A stretch of DNA of 64,000 nucleotides from Paraspadella gotoi. Taxonomy: Eukaryota > Chaetognatha. Numbering within the stretch: position 1 is the first letter of the stretch; each line of letters begins with the position of its first letter. This document shows positions 10,041 through 21,171 of this stretch, piece by piece. A program made the position numbers and the translations under genes. The stretch lies in the NCBI GenBank assembly GCA_051294375.1, contig CM119263.1, forward strand, positions 11,381,894-11,445,893, written 5' to 3'. The notes under the pieces are model-generated. The model worked only from the letters and a program-made list of their open reading frames with translations. It was not told the DNA's origin and did no database searches.

Positions 10041-10364
10041 ATTTAATAAATGGCGAAGTTGGTGCAGCGTTGAGAAGAACCGGAAGCTAAATCCCGAAAA
10101 GTGGAGGCAATTAATACTAGATAGCAGATATTGAGATATTTGTGTTATTGTGTTATTTGTGATGCTCAGTTTATCCTTTTAAATGATAATGCAAAAAAAA
10201 GAAAATGAGACAATGAGAACGATTACCTTAAACGCAGACTCAGAATAAAATGAGATTCGAGTCATTTTGTCGGGAGAGGAGACTGAAAGGGGAGGGAGGA
10301 GTGGTAAAGAGAAGGGATTTAAAGTAAAATGTTATCAAATTAGTAAAATGTAAAAATTATCAAT

Positions 10365-10505
10365 TAAATTAATAAATAAGCTATATTGCCACTGACTTTG
10401 GATAGTCTATGGTCTATGGTCTCCATCCCTCTTACAACATGATAACTTTGCAGGATCCTAAGTACCTTCAAGCTTTCAATCGAGAATCTCTCAGTCTTGT
10501 TTATT
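10365..10505 (+). repeat. short interspersed repeat, copy 1 (also 38240-38400 +, 62935-63085 -)
   Basis: Shares TTAATAAATAAGCTAT, TGCC(C)CTGACTTTGGA, AAGCTTTCAATC/AAGCTATCAATC and GTTTATTCACT with the other two copies, which are insertions absent from allelic copies of block D. A segment resembling a tRNA A box (GGTGGTTAAGGCCT in the 38-kb copy) hints at a tRNA-derived SINE, but the B-box match is weak. Confidence 0.65.
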
Positions 10506-10756
10506 CACTGTAAAATTGAAGAAGAGGTGAACAGATGATGAGTAGATGAAATCCAGAGCTGTGCAAATGAGAAGAAATGTAGAGTAGATGAAGAGTTGAG
10601 CAAATGATGAGAGGAGAAGCCGAGGAACCAAAACCGATTTGAGTTCAGCTTCCGCCCAAAGTTGTTGGGGAAGAGAATTCGACTCGGAAAGGAACTCATT
10701 TCGTACCACTTTTAATTCCGTCAGCCTTTTCGGCGAGAAAGTCAGACTTCCGCCCC

Positions 10757-10812
10757 CCCTCCTTTCCTTTCCTTTCCTTTCCTTTCCTTTCCTTTCCTTT
10801 CCTTTCCTTTCC
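10757..10812. repeat. (CTTTC)n microsatellite
   Basis: About 11 pentamer units. Confidence 0.95.
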
Positions 10813-10940
10813 TCTACTCTCTATCTTCGCTGTGGTCTGACGAATCCCAATTCCATCCCCCAATATTAATCGCAGTCTTTCAGACGTTTTTCTGTCGACT
10901 CTCTCTGTCGCTTATTCTCCCCGCTTGCGATCCTCAACCT

Positions 10941-10949
10941 TCTCTCTCT

Positions 10950-10991
<42 letters not shown>

Positions 10992-11005
10992 CTCTCTCCT
11001 CTCTC

Positions 11006-11047
<42 letters not shown>
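10941..11047. repeat. (CT)n microsatellite with interruptions
   Basis: Long CT array broken by CCT and CAT triplets. Confidence 0.97.
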
Positions 11048-11050
<3 letters not shown>

Positions 11051-11169
11051 CTGAAATTGAATGACGCTTCCTCGACTTTTCCATTTGCGAAGCTCAAGAG
11101 TCTTTTTTTTTTCTTCCGTCAATTTCGCACCTGCGTCATCGAAGGCGTCATGTCTGTTTGGAAGATCTC

Positions 11170-12061
11170 CTAGCAACGCTCTTTAAGTGCAAACATCGTC
11201 GCGAACTAAACCAATTAAACTAATCTTAACTTGAAAGTGACGATTCTAAGTACTAAATAAAGACGTCACTTCGAATTTATGATTTCGGAGCATTCATGTC
11301 ATCGAAACGACAGTTTATACTGCATCCTCTGTTGTGTATTGAGCTCATTCGTAACTTATAAAAGTCATTCGACTTTTCGCCCTCAACATTAAAGACAAAG
11401 AATATGTCACCTGCTCGTCGTATCAATGTTTCACTTTCGATTCTCTGCGGTGGATCGGAAAATGAATAAAAACGAAAAAAATATCAAACGAAACCATCAA
11501 AAACAGAAAAGCGCAAAAAATCAAAGCTTCAGTTCAAAAATTCAAGAATCAAAATTTTTGAATAATAAAAACCCGATCGATAATAACGATGACGACGACT
11601 GAAACCCGGCGACTAAAACGTTGACGACAAAGAGGAGGAATATTCTATGAGGTCGAACGTAACCGAGAACGTAACGCGTAAACGAAGATTAGGAGCCTTT
11701 GATTTTTCTTAATCATAGATGCTATTTATCTTTTAAATGTTAAGGTCAATGTTTATTTTTTTTATTTAAATATATTTTTAGAAATTTTTAATTTTTAATT
11801 TTTCAGCGGGTAAAATTTTTCATCGTCCAGCATTTTTCACAGTCTTCTTATCTCCATATGTGTATTGCCTAATTGTCATGTTTACATATATCTATCACTA
11901 TTAATTTGTACCAAGACGTTTAATATTTTCTCTTCCGATCTCATATTCCTTTTTTTTCTCTTTCCCTCACGTCTTACCTATTTTCTCCTTTTTTTGTCAA
12001 TTCCCTTTCGTCTACGTCATCTTTTTATTGAGTTTTTCGTTTCCGCTTTTGCATTTCCAGG

Positions 12062-12093
<32 letters not shown>

Positions 12094-13340
12094 TTCTGTC
12101 AAAATATTTTATTGGCCCCCTAATCTTCTGATTTTCTCTTCAACATTTTCTGACTAAATTCGGCTTCTTTTTTTTAAGTATCTCACTTTTGTTTCTTTCA
12201 TTCTTTTAACAAGCTACATCTCATTTATCAAGATCCCCGTCGTAGTTTTCATATTTCTCCTCCCTCGCTCAGCCTCGCTTTTGTTTTCCTTCGTTTACAT
12301 TCTCTATTTTTCCCTCCATTCTTCTCAATATTCGCCGACTCAGACTCCCTTCCAATCGATTCCCCCCGTTTTCATTTTGCACCTCTCTCCCCCCCCCACT
12401 CTCCACCCCCTCGATTCAAACCTCTTCCATTCTCGTCCCATTCTCTTCCCTTTGACAGCGGGATTTCCGTTTCAAGTCGTCGGCTCAAAGTCCCTCCAGT
12501 CTAATTGCTTTCAAACTGTCAAAACATCAACACAACTGTCAAAAAAACTTCTTTTAAAATAAAATAAAAAAGGGGGGAAAAAAAGGAAAGAAACTTCTCG
12601 TAGCTCGACGTCAAAGATTGGCTGCACTTCCCCCACGAGCGTGAAACATTTTTTTTTTAAATTCGTGAATGCTTTGTTTCCGTGAAAGGAAAGGAATATC
12701 ATAAATGTAAATGAAACAGTCGACAGAGTTTTTCCGTGTCAAACTTGTAAATACTGAATTCTTTAATTCTTCTTTCTTTCATTCGTTCTTTCACTAAAGC
12801 TACTTTAATCAGTAAATCATAAAAGATCAATCATATCATAGAATATCAATCATAAAATTGTAACAATAGCTAAAAATTCGGGAAACATTAAAGGTTAGCG
12901 CAAGACGAATGAAAATGTTAACACTACCTTTTGATCAGTTTTTGGCGAAGAAAACTTGAGATCGCAATTGACGTATTGAGGCTTGGAAGATATTACTGCA
13001 AAAAAGAAAATAAAAGTAATTAGTTTTTTATAACAATATGGTTTCATTTCTTTCTATTTTTAGCCATACATATTATGGGTAAGACTCTCTGGTAATAATT
13101 GAAGAAAATTTTATAAAACATAACATGATAATGATTGTCATGGTTGTCATGGTAGTTGTGGTAGTTGTGGTTGTAGTGACTTTATAATTGTATAGTTTTT
13201 GTTATTGCAGAATAAATTTAAATTTCATATAATAGGAAAAAAAATATTAAAGCGTAATTTTTTTTTTTTCCATTTTAATTTATTTCACTCGGACGATTCT
13301 ATCGAAATTTGAATTCCAACTCAATCGCCAACTTTACCCA
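11170..13340. other. AT-rich/pyrimidine-rich, no gene seen
   Basis: Contains a pyrimidine-rich tract at 11930-12480, a short (CT)n at 12061-12084 and GTTGTGGT repeats at 13138-13175. No exon with both splice sites and coding composition was found. Confidence 0.5.
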
Positions 13341-13359
13341 CACAAAAACATTTTAGGTC

Positions 13360-14254
13360 CATCAGCAGATTCCGGCTCTATAATTCACTTTGTCGGTTCC
13401 GTCTGTCCGCCCCTCCCAATCTTGTCGGGCTTTCACTAATATCTTGTCAGAACATCGAATATATTGATAATTATGAAAAAATGATGTCCGTCTTGTCTGT
13501 CTGTCTGTCTGTCCTTCCGTCCGTCCGTCCGTCCGTCCGTCCGTCCGTCCGTCCCACCTTAGCAAAAAAACACCAATTACTCGTGATCGTAGGGATGGAT
13601 TGGAATGAAATTTTGTGTGTGGGTAGCGTTAAGTGTGTGATTGAGCTGGATATGAAGGTTCGATGAATCGTCCGAGTGGAAATGAGTAAATGGAAAAAAA
13701 CAAAAAATTAAATCACTATTTTGAACGCCAATTACTCATGAGTGAATGGGGCGATTGATTTCAAATTTTGTAGGAAAGTGTGTGATTGAGCAGAAAAATA
13801 AGTTTCGATTGAATCGTCCAAGTGGAAATGAGTTGAAATAGAAAAAACAAACAATCGATTTCACTATTTGATTATGCTTTTTATTTTTATATTAAATGTA
13901 AATTCAAGCTACATTAATTAATTATTAATAAATAAGTAATTAATTAATTATTAATTATTTGTAATTAATTAATTAATTGATCGAAATGTTTGTTTTCTGA
14001 TTGAGGAGACGAGACAAAGTGGAAAACGATTTTGACACGAATAAAAATTAGATTAATTAATTAATTAATTATCATGATCGTGGCAGATCCGGCCATTGTT
14101 TGCTCAAACTCGTTTGTCATTATTCTTCATAATTGGAAGTTCTGAGGTGGTAAAAGTGATTTATCGATAATGTCTTGGGGTGGGATCGACGGACCGTCAA
14201 AGTGGAATGTAGAGCGAATTTTGTTTCATATTTTTATAGCCGAATCTGCTTATA
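13360..14254 (+). mobile_element. non-autonomous repeat element 'R', copy 1
   Basis: Begins AGCAGATTCCGGCTCTATAA and ends TTATAGCCGAATCTGCT, so the ends are inverted relatives. Inside are a GTCC/GTCT minisatellite (13494-13556) and two tandem ~160-bp units (13571-13731, 13732-13870), each with CACCAATTACTC (or CCAATTACTC), GTGTGTGATTGAGC and GTGGAAATGAGT. A second copy with the same internal order lies at 57795-58620. No protein is encoded; class unassigned. Confidence 0.65.
13494..13556. repeat. GTCT/GTCC minisatellite inside element R
   Basis: Tandem tetramers, switching from GTCT to GTCC. Confidence 0.95.
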
Positions 14255-14295
14255 GTATAAGCAGATTCGGCTATAAAAATATGAAACAAAATTCG
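14215..14295. repeat. perfect 40-bp palindrome with 1-nt loop
   Basis: Arms 14215-14254 and 14256-14295 are exact reverse complements around a single G at 14255. The left arm is the end of element R; the right arm repeats its terminus inverted, as if two R ends abut tail to tail. Confidence 0.95.
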
Positions 14296-14299
14296 TCCC

Positions 14300-15250
14300 G
14301 AGTTCTTGAGAAAGAATATTTCAAAATGTCTGACTAAAGTCTTTAGTACAGAAATTTGTTTGTTTGACTTCTGGACATGTTATGTTCCAAATATAATTTG
14401 GTAAATATTAGCGAACCCTCTCCAACCCTACTCCATGTTACTAGTTATCATATCATTTTGGATCCTCCCCGCTATTTTGTTTACTAAAATGATAGAGAGT
14501 CGGTTGGGATGCCGCATAGTGACTCCTAACGGAATTTTAGGAACTCGAGATAAACAAAAGACTCGACGAGCAGTACAGAAAATAAAAGGTAAATTTTAAC
14601 GAATATATAAGTTATAATTTTCAATTATATATTATCCCAACAAGTCGATTGTAGTAAATTAGAATAATTATAATATTTAACATGCTTACGGGTATTTGTT
14701 ATTCTCATATCCCAAGTCTAAATCTTATTAAAATATCATTTATTGTTTCTTTAAATTATTGTAGGTTGTAAGAAATTTTGAGTCAAATGGTTTGCTGCGT
14801 GGTTTTATTCCATTCGAAAACATCTGTGCTTTTTAAATATAGAAACACATGCAATGGTAATTCAGTGCAACTTACTTCATTCGAACAAGCGTTAATCATT
14901 AATCTTGTTTTTAAATATAAATAAAGTTTATATCGATTTTATGCCTATAGATATGTTGAAACCTAAAGGTAAAATGTTTATTCTTGGTCTTGACCGCTTA
15001 TCATCGTAAACAGGTTATGATACGGTAACAACTAGGCCGGTTTGGCAAAAATTACCTGCCTCTTTAAGAGTTTATGAACAATTCGTATTTTGTATTTGTA
15101 TTTATTATTAATATTTGGTTGCTCTTTTATTTATCTCAGCTCACATATAATCGCGTAGTGGGCGAGAAGTCAAAAACTCTGTTCTCCTTTGACTACACGT
15201 GCGACTCAAAGAAAAAGGGAATCTGTAAAAGAAACGAGAACAAGAGAGCA
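14300..15250. other. AT-rich, no gene seen
   Basis: No supported exon. Confidence 0.5.
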
Positions 15251-15260
15251 AAAAACGCGA

Positions 15261-15322
15261 AAGAGCGAGAGAGCGAGAGAGCGAGAGAGCGAGAGAGCGA
15301 GAGAGCGAGAGAGCGAGAGAGC
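15261..15322. repeat. (GAGAGC)n tandem repeat
   Basis: About nine hexamer/octamer units of GAGAGCGA type; the Arg/Glu/Ser ORFs over it are by-products. Confidence 0.95.
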
Positions 15323-15379
15323 AAAAACGCTAGAACGAGGAAGAAAGATTCATCATTTCAGGTCGACGTGACTTTCTGA

Positions 15380-16155
15380 TAAAATCTTCCATAACTTTGA
15401 TCGAGAAGAAAAAAGTTACGTATAATCTCTTTTCGCTTTTATTTTCCTGATTTCTTAATTTGCAAGCTCTTTAGCATCAAAAGCCTTGTACGTAAGATTT
15501 AGCCGAAAATTAAATTTGAATTGACTTTTCAAGAAAGGCCACCCCAAAAAAAAAAAACAAAAACATTTCCTAAAAAACAAAACCGAGAAAAGGAAAAACG
15601 ACGTGTTTCTTAATTAGTATTCACGCCTCACAAGGATTCGTTTTACAGCCCTCCTTTTTAGCCAAGTTTTTTTCTCTTCTGGAGAAAAGGTTTAAGTACT
15701 ACTTTGCTTCTAATCTAAATCGGTTCTTATCTTAATTCTAGGACATTAGATATCAGCTGTAAAATGCGTGTAGTCGGGTATTGCGACAAGATCCCTCTGC
15801 CCTCTTCTTGAGAAAAGCCATGAGCTCCTAACCATCGGGTACAGGGATCGATCACCGAAAGTGACTACCCTACGGAAGGCCTTATCTACGAACATAGACA
15901 AATGATGAAACTAAATAATTTCGACAATTTTCTGTAACGGAAAATTCTTTTAATATAAATTAATTTGTTTCATTTAAACTATACTTAAAATAAAATATAT
16001 CTCTGTAAAGTTAATGAAGATATACACAACGAAAATTTACTACCGCTACAATTCTACAACAATCAACAATCATTAATTTTTTTAAAAAGACAGCTACAAA
16101 TATACCATAGACAGCTTGAAACTCGGTGATTATAGATATAAAAAATTTAAAAAAA
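15380..16155. other. no gene seen
   Basis: A GC-richer patch at 15755-15890 has no open frame or tRNA-like fold that I can support. Confidence 0.4.
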
Positions 16156-16159
16156 AAAG

Positions 16160-16365
16160 GAACAAGGTGTTGCGCCGCCTTACTTTCTTTTTACTTATGA
16201 TATCATTAATTCCTTATTGTTTATAAGATATCTTTAATTTTTAACAAATGAGCAACAAACAATAGGCAAGTTATAAGCGTTTTTAATGTAAGTGGGACAG
16301 GACGACGACGACCCGAAAAGTGAACTTATAGAGTTGCTCCGCGAGTACTCGCGGCGGAACTAAAA
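16160..16365. repeat. dispersed repeat with 16-bp palindrome, copy 2
   Basis: Inverted relative to 7515-7620; see that entry. The palindrome is within 16340-16360, ~20 bp from the donor of the minus-strand exon that follows. Confidence 0.75.
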
Positions 16366-16384
16366 ATAGTGTTAAAGGACTTAC

Positions 16385-16841
16385 CAGTTATGGTTGGAAC
16401 GAAATACTGCGACGATGACGACGACGACGATGTTAACGAAGATGACGATGATGATGATAGCTTTGAAAAAGCCCTGGAACGGAGCAGAGAGGAGAGACGA
16501 AAGTTGCAAGGCGTCGAGAGGAGCGGGGAGACGTGGCAAAGTCCTTCGTCTTTACCACGGTCGTTCTCCGCTTTGTCACGGCCGGTCGCGTGAACTCGGC
16601 CGTGGCAGCTGTAGTAACAGCGAATACGAATTCCGTTTTTGACGCTAACGTTCGCTAAACTTTCAGGAAATTTTGATGGCGGCGCCGAAGCGAATGAGAA
16701 GAGACGGCGGCGCCGAGATCCGTTGGCATCCGGGGATCCGCCTCCGGCAGAAACGCAAACCCGGATGTCGTTGAAGAGGGAGTTGTTCCGCGGCGACGGG
16801 CGACAGAGGCGAGAACGGCAACAAAACAACGTCGACGCCAT
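16385..16841 (-). CDS. candidate first coding exon, Arg/Ser-rich N-terminus
   Basis: Minus-strand ATG at 16841 (G at -3, G at +4) starts MASTLFCCRSRLCRPSPR and stays open for 152 codons to a canonical donor (ACTG|GTAAGTCC) at 16385. The first ~35 residues lack acidic residues apart from one Asp and are rich in Arg/Ser, as in mitochondrial targeting peptides; a second such stretch (LRSRAFSKLSSS) occurs near the end, before a poly-Ser tract. The + strand is also open here (poly-Asp), but without good splice sites. Protein unrecognised; targeting is inference. Confidence 0.45.
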
Positions 16842-16959
16842 TTCTAGTTTTAGTCAAATTCAATCTTTGTTTCTCTTTAATTTTGTTTCGTTTCGTTTTG
16901 TGGAGATCGGTCGAAAAAAGAAAATGGCTGAGGTTTTGAAACTAAAACCGTGAAAAAAT

Positions 16960-17455
16960 AACAACAATAACAAATTCGTCCAACATCCGGCTATTTTACA
17001 TTCTCATTGCGCATTTACCATTTTTCAGATTCTCTGACGTCTTTTCTTCCTTTTTTCTTCCTTTATTCTTTTTTTTTATTCTTTTTCTAAATTAATTATT
17101 CTCGTCGCGATGTTTTTCCGAATCCTCTGCTTTCTCTTCACAACTCGTTTAATTTTCATGAGAAAACCATTTTTGCTTTAGGTTTTCGTTTTCACCAGAG
17201 TCCCCGTGAAAAACCTTGTGACTTTTTCCTTAAGTCGGATTTCCCTTCTTTGTTTTGTTGCTTTTGTTTTTCTTATTTTTTATTATATAAAGGTTTAAAG
17301 TCCCGTAAAACGGTTTGTAGTAAAAAAACAGTATGCAAAAATCCTTAGCGTTTTTAAAATTGGTTTATTACGATGACAGAAACGAGAAACGAATAATGAA
17401 AGTTCCGATAAATTCAACCCAGATGTCGAGGATTCTCAAATTATAAGTTTCGTAG
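16960..17455. other. AT-rich, no gene seen
   Basis: No supported exon; ends in the weak acceptor region of the next feature. Confidence 0.5.
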
Positions 17456-17731
17456 TCCCGACAGAGGACGTTCGATCCCGACGAACTGATTCGCGATGCG
17501 TGGGAGGACGAAGACGAGAGACAGCGAAATGTCGGATTTGAAAATAATCCCTATCGCGTTTCACAGAAAAAAGATGGAGAGGACTGGAAGTTTCCATTTG
17601 TATTCATGAGTCGAATTATTCACCCCCGCCACCCCAAAAAAAATATCTCAATCTTTTTTTTTTTTATTCGTACGAATCGAAACCTGAAGAGAGGGAAGGA
17701 GGGAAAAAGTATTTCAGTGAAAGAGTGGTGA
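17456..17731 (+). CDS. exon of a receptor-like tail with NNPY motif
   Basis: Open from an acceptor-like TTTCGTAG (17448-17455) or CGACAG (17459-17464) to a TGA at 17729-17731. The coding-like part reads FDPDELIRDAWEDEDERQR, then NVGFENNPYRVSQKKDGED and WKFPFVFMSR; past about 17620 it becomes low complexity, so a donor or stop is probably lost to a base error. Acidic, hydrophilic and carrying FENNPY, it resembles cytoplasmic tails with NPxY-type endocytic signals, although the spacing is not the exact FxNPxY. It lies ~3.7 kb upstream of the CUB/LDLa receptor on the same strand. Protein not otherwise recognised. Confidence 0.5.
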   Translation, partial: SRQRTFDPDELIRDAWEDEDERQRNVGFENNPYRVSQKKDGEDWKFPFVFMSRIIHPRHPKKNISIFFFFIRTNRNLKRGKEGKSISVKEW

Positions 17732-17762
17732 AAGAGTGGTGAAAGAGTGGTGAAAGAGTGGT
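17717..17762. repeat. tandem repeat GTGGTGAAAGA, ~4 units
   Basis: Four near-identical 13-bp units. Confidence 0.9.
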
Positions 17763-18425
17763 CGGTGAAAACCGTTTACGCAGCTCCGGCCAACGTGTTT
17801 TGACCTGAGGGAGAAAATGGAGAGGAAGAGAAAAAAAAATGTTTATTTCTGTTTTTTTATTTATTTACCGATAAAACCGGGAAAGGAAGAAAAATACGTC
17901 GTTTTATTTTTATTGAGGCGGTAAAGGAGGTGGGAGAGAGAGAGAGAGAGAAAAGGGAGAGAGAGAGAAAAGGGAGATAGTTCGATGGAGGAAATGAAGA
18001 AAGAAAAGAGCAGAGAAATAAAGAAGGTTACAGCTGACTTTGGCGTCGTTGTTTTGTTTTTTTTTGGGGGTTTTTTTTCTTTGTTTTGTTTCATTATTAG
18101 AAAACAAAATCGTTTGTTCCCTCATCGTTTTGAAAATTAAACAAAAACAGGCACGGTCTTGAACGACGGTCCTCATTTTAATCTTGTTCTAGATCGAGAT
18201 GCGGGCGTAAGACGCTTCGTATTTGTGTCGGTATTGACAGAAAATTAATTACAACCGTCAAGACTGCTTTTTTGCCGTTTATATCGAATAGTTATCTTTT
18301 TAAATTCAATTGTTTATTGGGCGTGTCACGTTGGCGTCGACTTTCTCGTTGGCGTTACAGAGAAATCGATTCGTTGGCTGCTATAAAAAGCGCAACGGTT
18401 CTTTTTTCCCCTCGAATCGCTCACA

Positions 18426-18461
<36 letters not shown>

Positions 18462-18465
18462 AAAG

Positions 18466-18585
18466 GCAATCTCGCGGTTCATTCGAGATACGAGGAATCT
18501 TCAACAAAAATTTGCTGATTTAAAACAGCGAATGAAAAACACGAATTCGAAAGATAAGGGGAATCCCGCCGATGAGAATAACTAA
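18466..18585 (+). CDS. 3'-terminal exon, helical C-terminus, unknown protein
   Basis: A poly-T tract ending TTTTTGCAAAG is the acceptor. The exon reads ISRFIRDTRNLQQKFADLKQ, then RMKNTNSKDKGNPADENN and a TAA at 18583-18585. The amphipathic helix followed by a polar tail, with even amino acid use, is clearly protein-like. An AATAAA lies at 18674-18679. An inverted, indel-bearing copy occurs near 51170-51290, beside an N gap. Upstream exons were not identified; 17456-17731 is a possible partner. Confidence 0.6.
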   Translation, partial: AISRFIRDTRNLQQKFADLKQRMKNTNSKDKGNPADENN

Positions 18586-18737
18586 AGAAAAATTGTAAAC
18601 ATAAAAATCATTTTCCCACTTATCGTGTAAATTGTCTGTTTGATGATCGAAAAGAAGATTGGGAAAATGAATCATAATAAAACTAATATAGGTGATCAGT
18701 TGTTAAAACCGGCGTGTAAAAACTGGTTTGACGAGTT

Positions 18738-18751
18738 CGAAGGAGAGGGGA

Positions 18752-18814
<63 letters not shown>

Positions 18815-18815
18815 T
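18738..18815. repeat. (GA)n with GAAAGA interruptions
   Basis: Interrupted GA array downstream of the terminal exon. Confidence 0.95.
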
Positions 18816-19447
18816 TCGGGTGACAAGTTCACTCCCGTAAAGTTAATTTTCGCCATTTGATATAGGGCACCGAGATATGTTTGTAACCGAGCCGATGTTT
18901 CTATGCTCAGTACTAAGCGAACGAAAGTAATGTCTTTTTTAAATTTTTTTTTAAAAAGATTCCACAATTAATTCATTAACTAAACAAAAAAACCTTGGGA
19001 CTAACGTTAAGAGAATTATGCAGCTTGAAGCTACAACGGAGTAAAACACGTCAAGAAAAAAAAAAGTTCTCAGGTAGAAAGAGAAATTTGCGACGGTGCG
19101 TTGCTCGTGGTAGAGAAAAACTCCTTGTGAAGGTCAACTCAATGATGGACTAAGAATAGATCGTCGCGGTCGTCGTCGTCTTCGTCGTCGTCTTCCTTCT
19201 TGCTTGTACCTGCTTTTCTTCTCCTTCCTTTCCTTCTTTCTCTTTCTTCTCACAATGTTTGAAAGAACAAAGCATCGACGATGGTTATTGCAAAATGAAG
19301 CCGCGCCTTCGTCCGCGCGCGAAGACGCGACGGAGCGTCATCAACTCATTTTTCATTCACCTTACTTTTTTTTTTTTTTTTGACCCGTCACGCGCGCGAT
19401 GTTTTTCAACCCATCAATCACCGGAACGGCGTTAAAATTCGTTCCAG

Positions 19448-19569
19448 TTGTGACGCGCCTCGTTCAAAATTCCAAAAAAATTGCGATGGAGAGAAAGATT
19501 ATCGAAACGATGTCAGTTGAGCACGAGCCTGATATTTACGGGGACGACGAGCGCATTCTTTTAATTTGA
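19448..19569 (+). CDS. candidate exon, uncertain frame
   Basis: A CAG acceptor ends at 19447. One frame contains MERKIIETMSVEHEPDIYGD and ends at TGA 19567-19569. A GTAAGTCG donor lies at 19591 but is beyond the stop in this frame. The inverted copy (50120-50290) has small indels that shift it to a different reading (SLIFYGDDEAHSFN) that does reach the donor. The segment is conserved between copies, but errors hide the true frame. It could be the exon before 19871-20190. Confidence 0.3.
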
Positions 19570-19870
19570 AATTCTTCTCAATGGATTTTGTAAGTCGTGG
19601 GGGACGTTTCTACGGTCATTCCTCTCTCTTACCGACGGCTAAACTCACGTGGACACATCGACAAACATGGCGGCTGTAAAAAACCGACCAACAACCAGGC
19701 ATAACACTAATCGAATCCTCTTAATACAATTTTTTACTTAATGATCGTTATTAACGAGATAAATTAAAATCCCCCCCTTCTCTTCTTCCCTCGAGCTTTC
19801 ACGTTTTCTCATTTCCCGAGGAGATACAGTCTTTTCCCCTTCTCACCTTTTGGCGCTTAACATTATTCAG

Positions 19871-20190
19871 GCGTTCACCTTTCGCCCGACGTCGTTATTC
19901 AGGCGTCCGTCAATCCGGTCGCGATTAATTCTGAATCTCCACCGCGGGAGAAACGCGCCTCTAGTGACACGGACGACAAAGTCGACGACGTCGACAATGA
20001 TGTCGATACTGAGAAAGACATCGACGAAGAGCTCGACAAAGACAAAGACATTGACGAAGAGCTCGACAAAGACAAAGACATTGACGAAGATCTCGACAAA
20101 GACAAAGACATTGACGAAGATCTCGACGCTGGGGTTGTCGTCTCACCGATCACAAATTACTCTTTTGAGAAGCAAAGTTTAGTATTGTGA
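19871..20190 (+). CDS. 3'-terminal exon with acidic KDIDE repeats
   Basis: Acceptor AACATTATTCAG ends at 19870; the frame has no Met, so a simple ORF search misses it. It reads VHLSPDVVIQASVNPVAIN, a PPREKR site, an Asp-rich spacer, then four tandem 30-nt units encoding KDIDE(E/D)LDKD, and ends SPITNYSFEKQSLVL with TGA at 20188-20190. An AATAAA lies at 20220-20225. Highly acidic, hydrophilic C-terminal region of an unknown protein. The inverted copy at 49548-49840 has the same repeats but is frame-broken. The CUB/LDLa gene begins 1 kb downstream on the same strand. Confidence 0.65.
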
Positions 20191-20326
20191 TTACCTACTA
20201 CGTTTTTAAGTTTTAATTATAATAAAAATTTTGTCAATTGATTCGTAAATTCGTGAATTTTGTTTGCGAGAAAAAAGCTGAGCGAATGAGAGGTTCAGGA
20301 AAAGGAGGGAATATGCAATCGACAAA

Positions 20327-20439
<113 letters not shown>

Positions 20440-20675
20440 CTATTCCAAACACCGACACCAAAAACAGAATAGCGATGAGTCGCCAGGATGTCAATTTCAT
20501 CGGGAAAACCGGATCCGCTTCTACCAAAACACATTTTTTTTTATGTCCAGACAAAAAAAAGTCTGCTACTCGCGTTGCTGTTCGACGCAAAATCGAATAA
20601 CTCGAATTCTGTCACGCGTTTCCCGACGTTTGACAGAAGCCTCTCGATAAAGAGAGCGAAGAGGGAGAAGAGAGA

Positions 20676-20702
20676 TAGAGAAAGAGAGAGAGAGAGAGAG
20701 AG
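20676..20702. repeat. (GA)n short array
   Basis: Short GA run followed by seven G's. Confidence 0.9.
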
Positions 20703-20984
20703 GGGGGGCGGATGGAATTCGTCGCAAGTTCACAATTTAAGTCACGCTTCGAAGTAGAGCTAAATGCCAATAACAAGAACTCGATTTGATAACTCGGCCT
20801 TGTTAAAGTTAGAATTGGTAGCTTCTTTTTCCCGCGAACCGAATGCCCTTTCGGGCCTTTTTTCATATCATTCATCGCGATTATCGGAAGCCGTGTGATA
20901 ACAAAAAGAGTTTTCACAGAACACTGAGACGGTAGATAGATAAAAAGACCACTTAAACAGATACTGATAATAGATAATTATATG

Positions 20985-20986
<2 letters not shown>

Positions 20987-21042
<56 letters not shown>
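20987..21042. repeat. (CT)n array upstream of the receptor start codon
   Basis: Perfect CT array ending 130 bp before the receptor ATG at 21172. In animals GA/CT arrays can act as GAGA-type promoter elements; that role here is inference only. Confidence 0.95.
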
Positions 21043-21045
<3 letters not shown>

Positions 21046-21171
21046 CATTGAAGTTCGATCAAAAGGCGTAACATGAGATTTCAAAGTCTAACGAGTTTCA
21101 GCCCGACTTACGTCTCGACGAATTAATGGAAAAAGGTTTTCGATTTAATTGAAATTCGGATTTTGCGAAGG

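Noticed and set aside
13494-13556. CRISPR-like or satellite array from GTCC/GTCT repeats
   Set aside because: Simple tetranucleotide minisatellite without spacers, in a eukaryotic repeat element.
15755-15890. Possible tRNA or SINE head
   Set aside because: No proper A and B boxes at the right spacing and no clover-leaf could be drawn.
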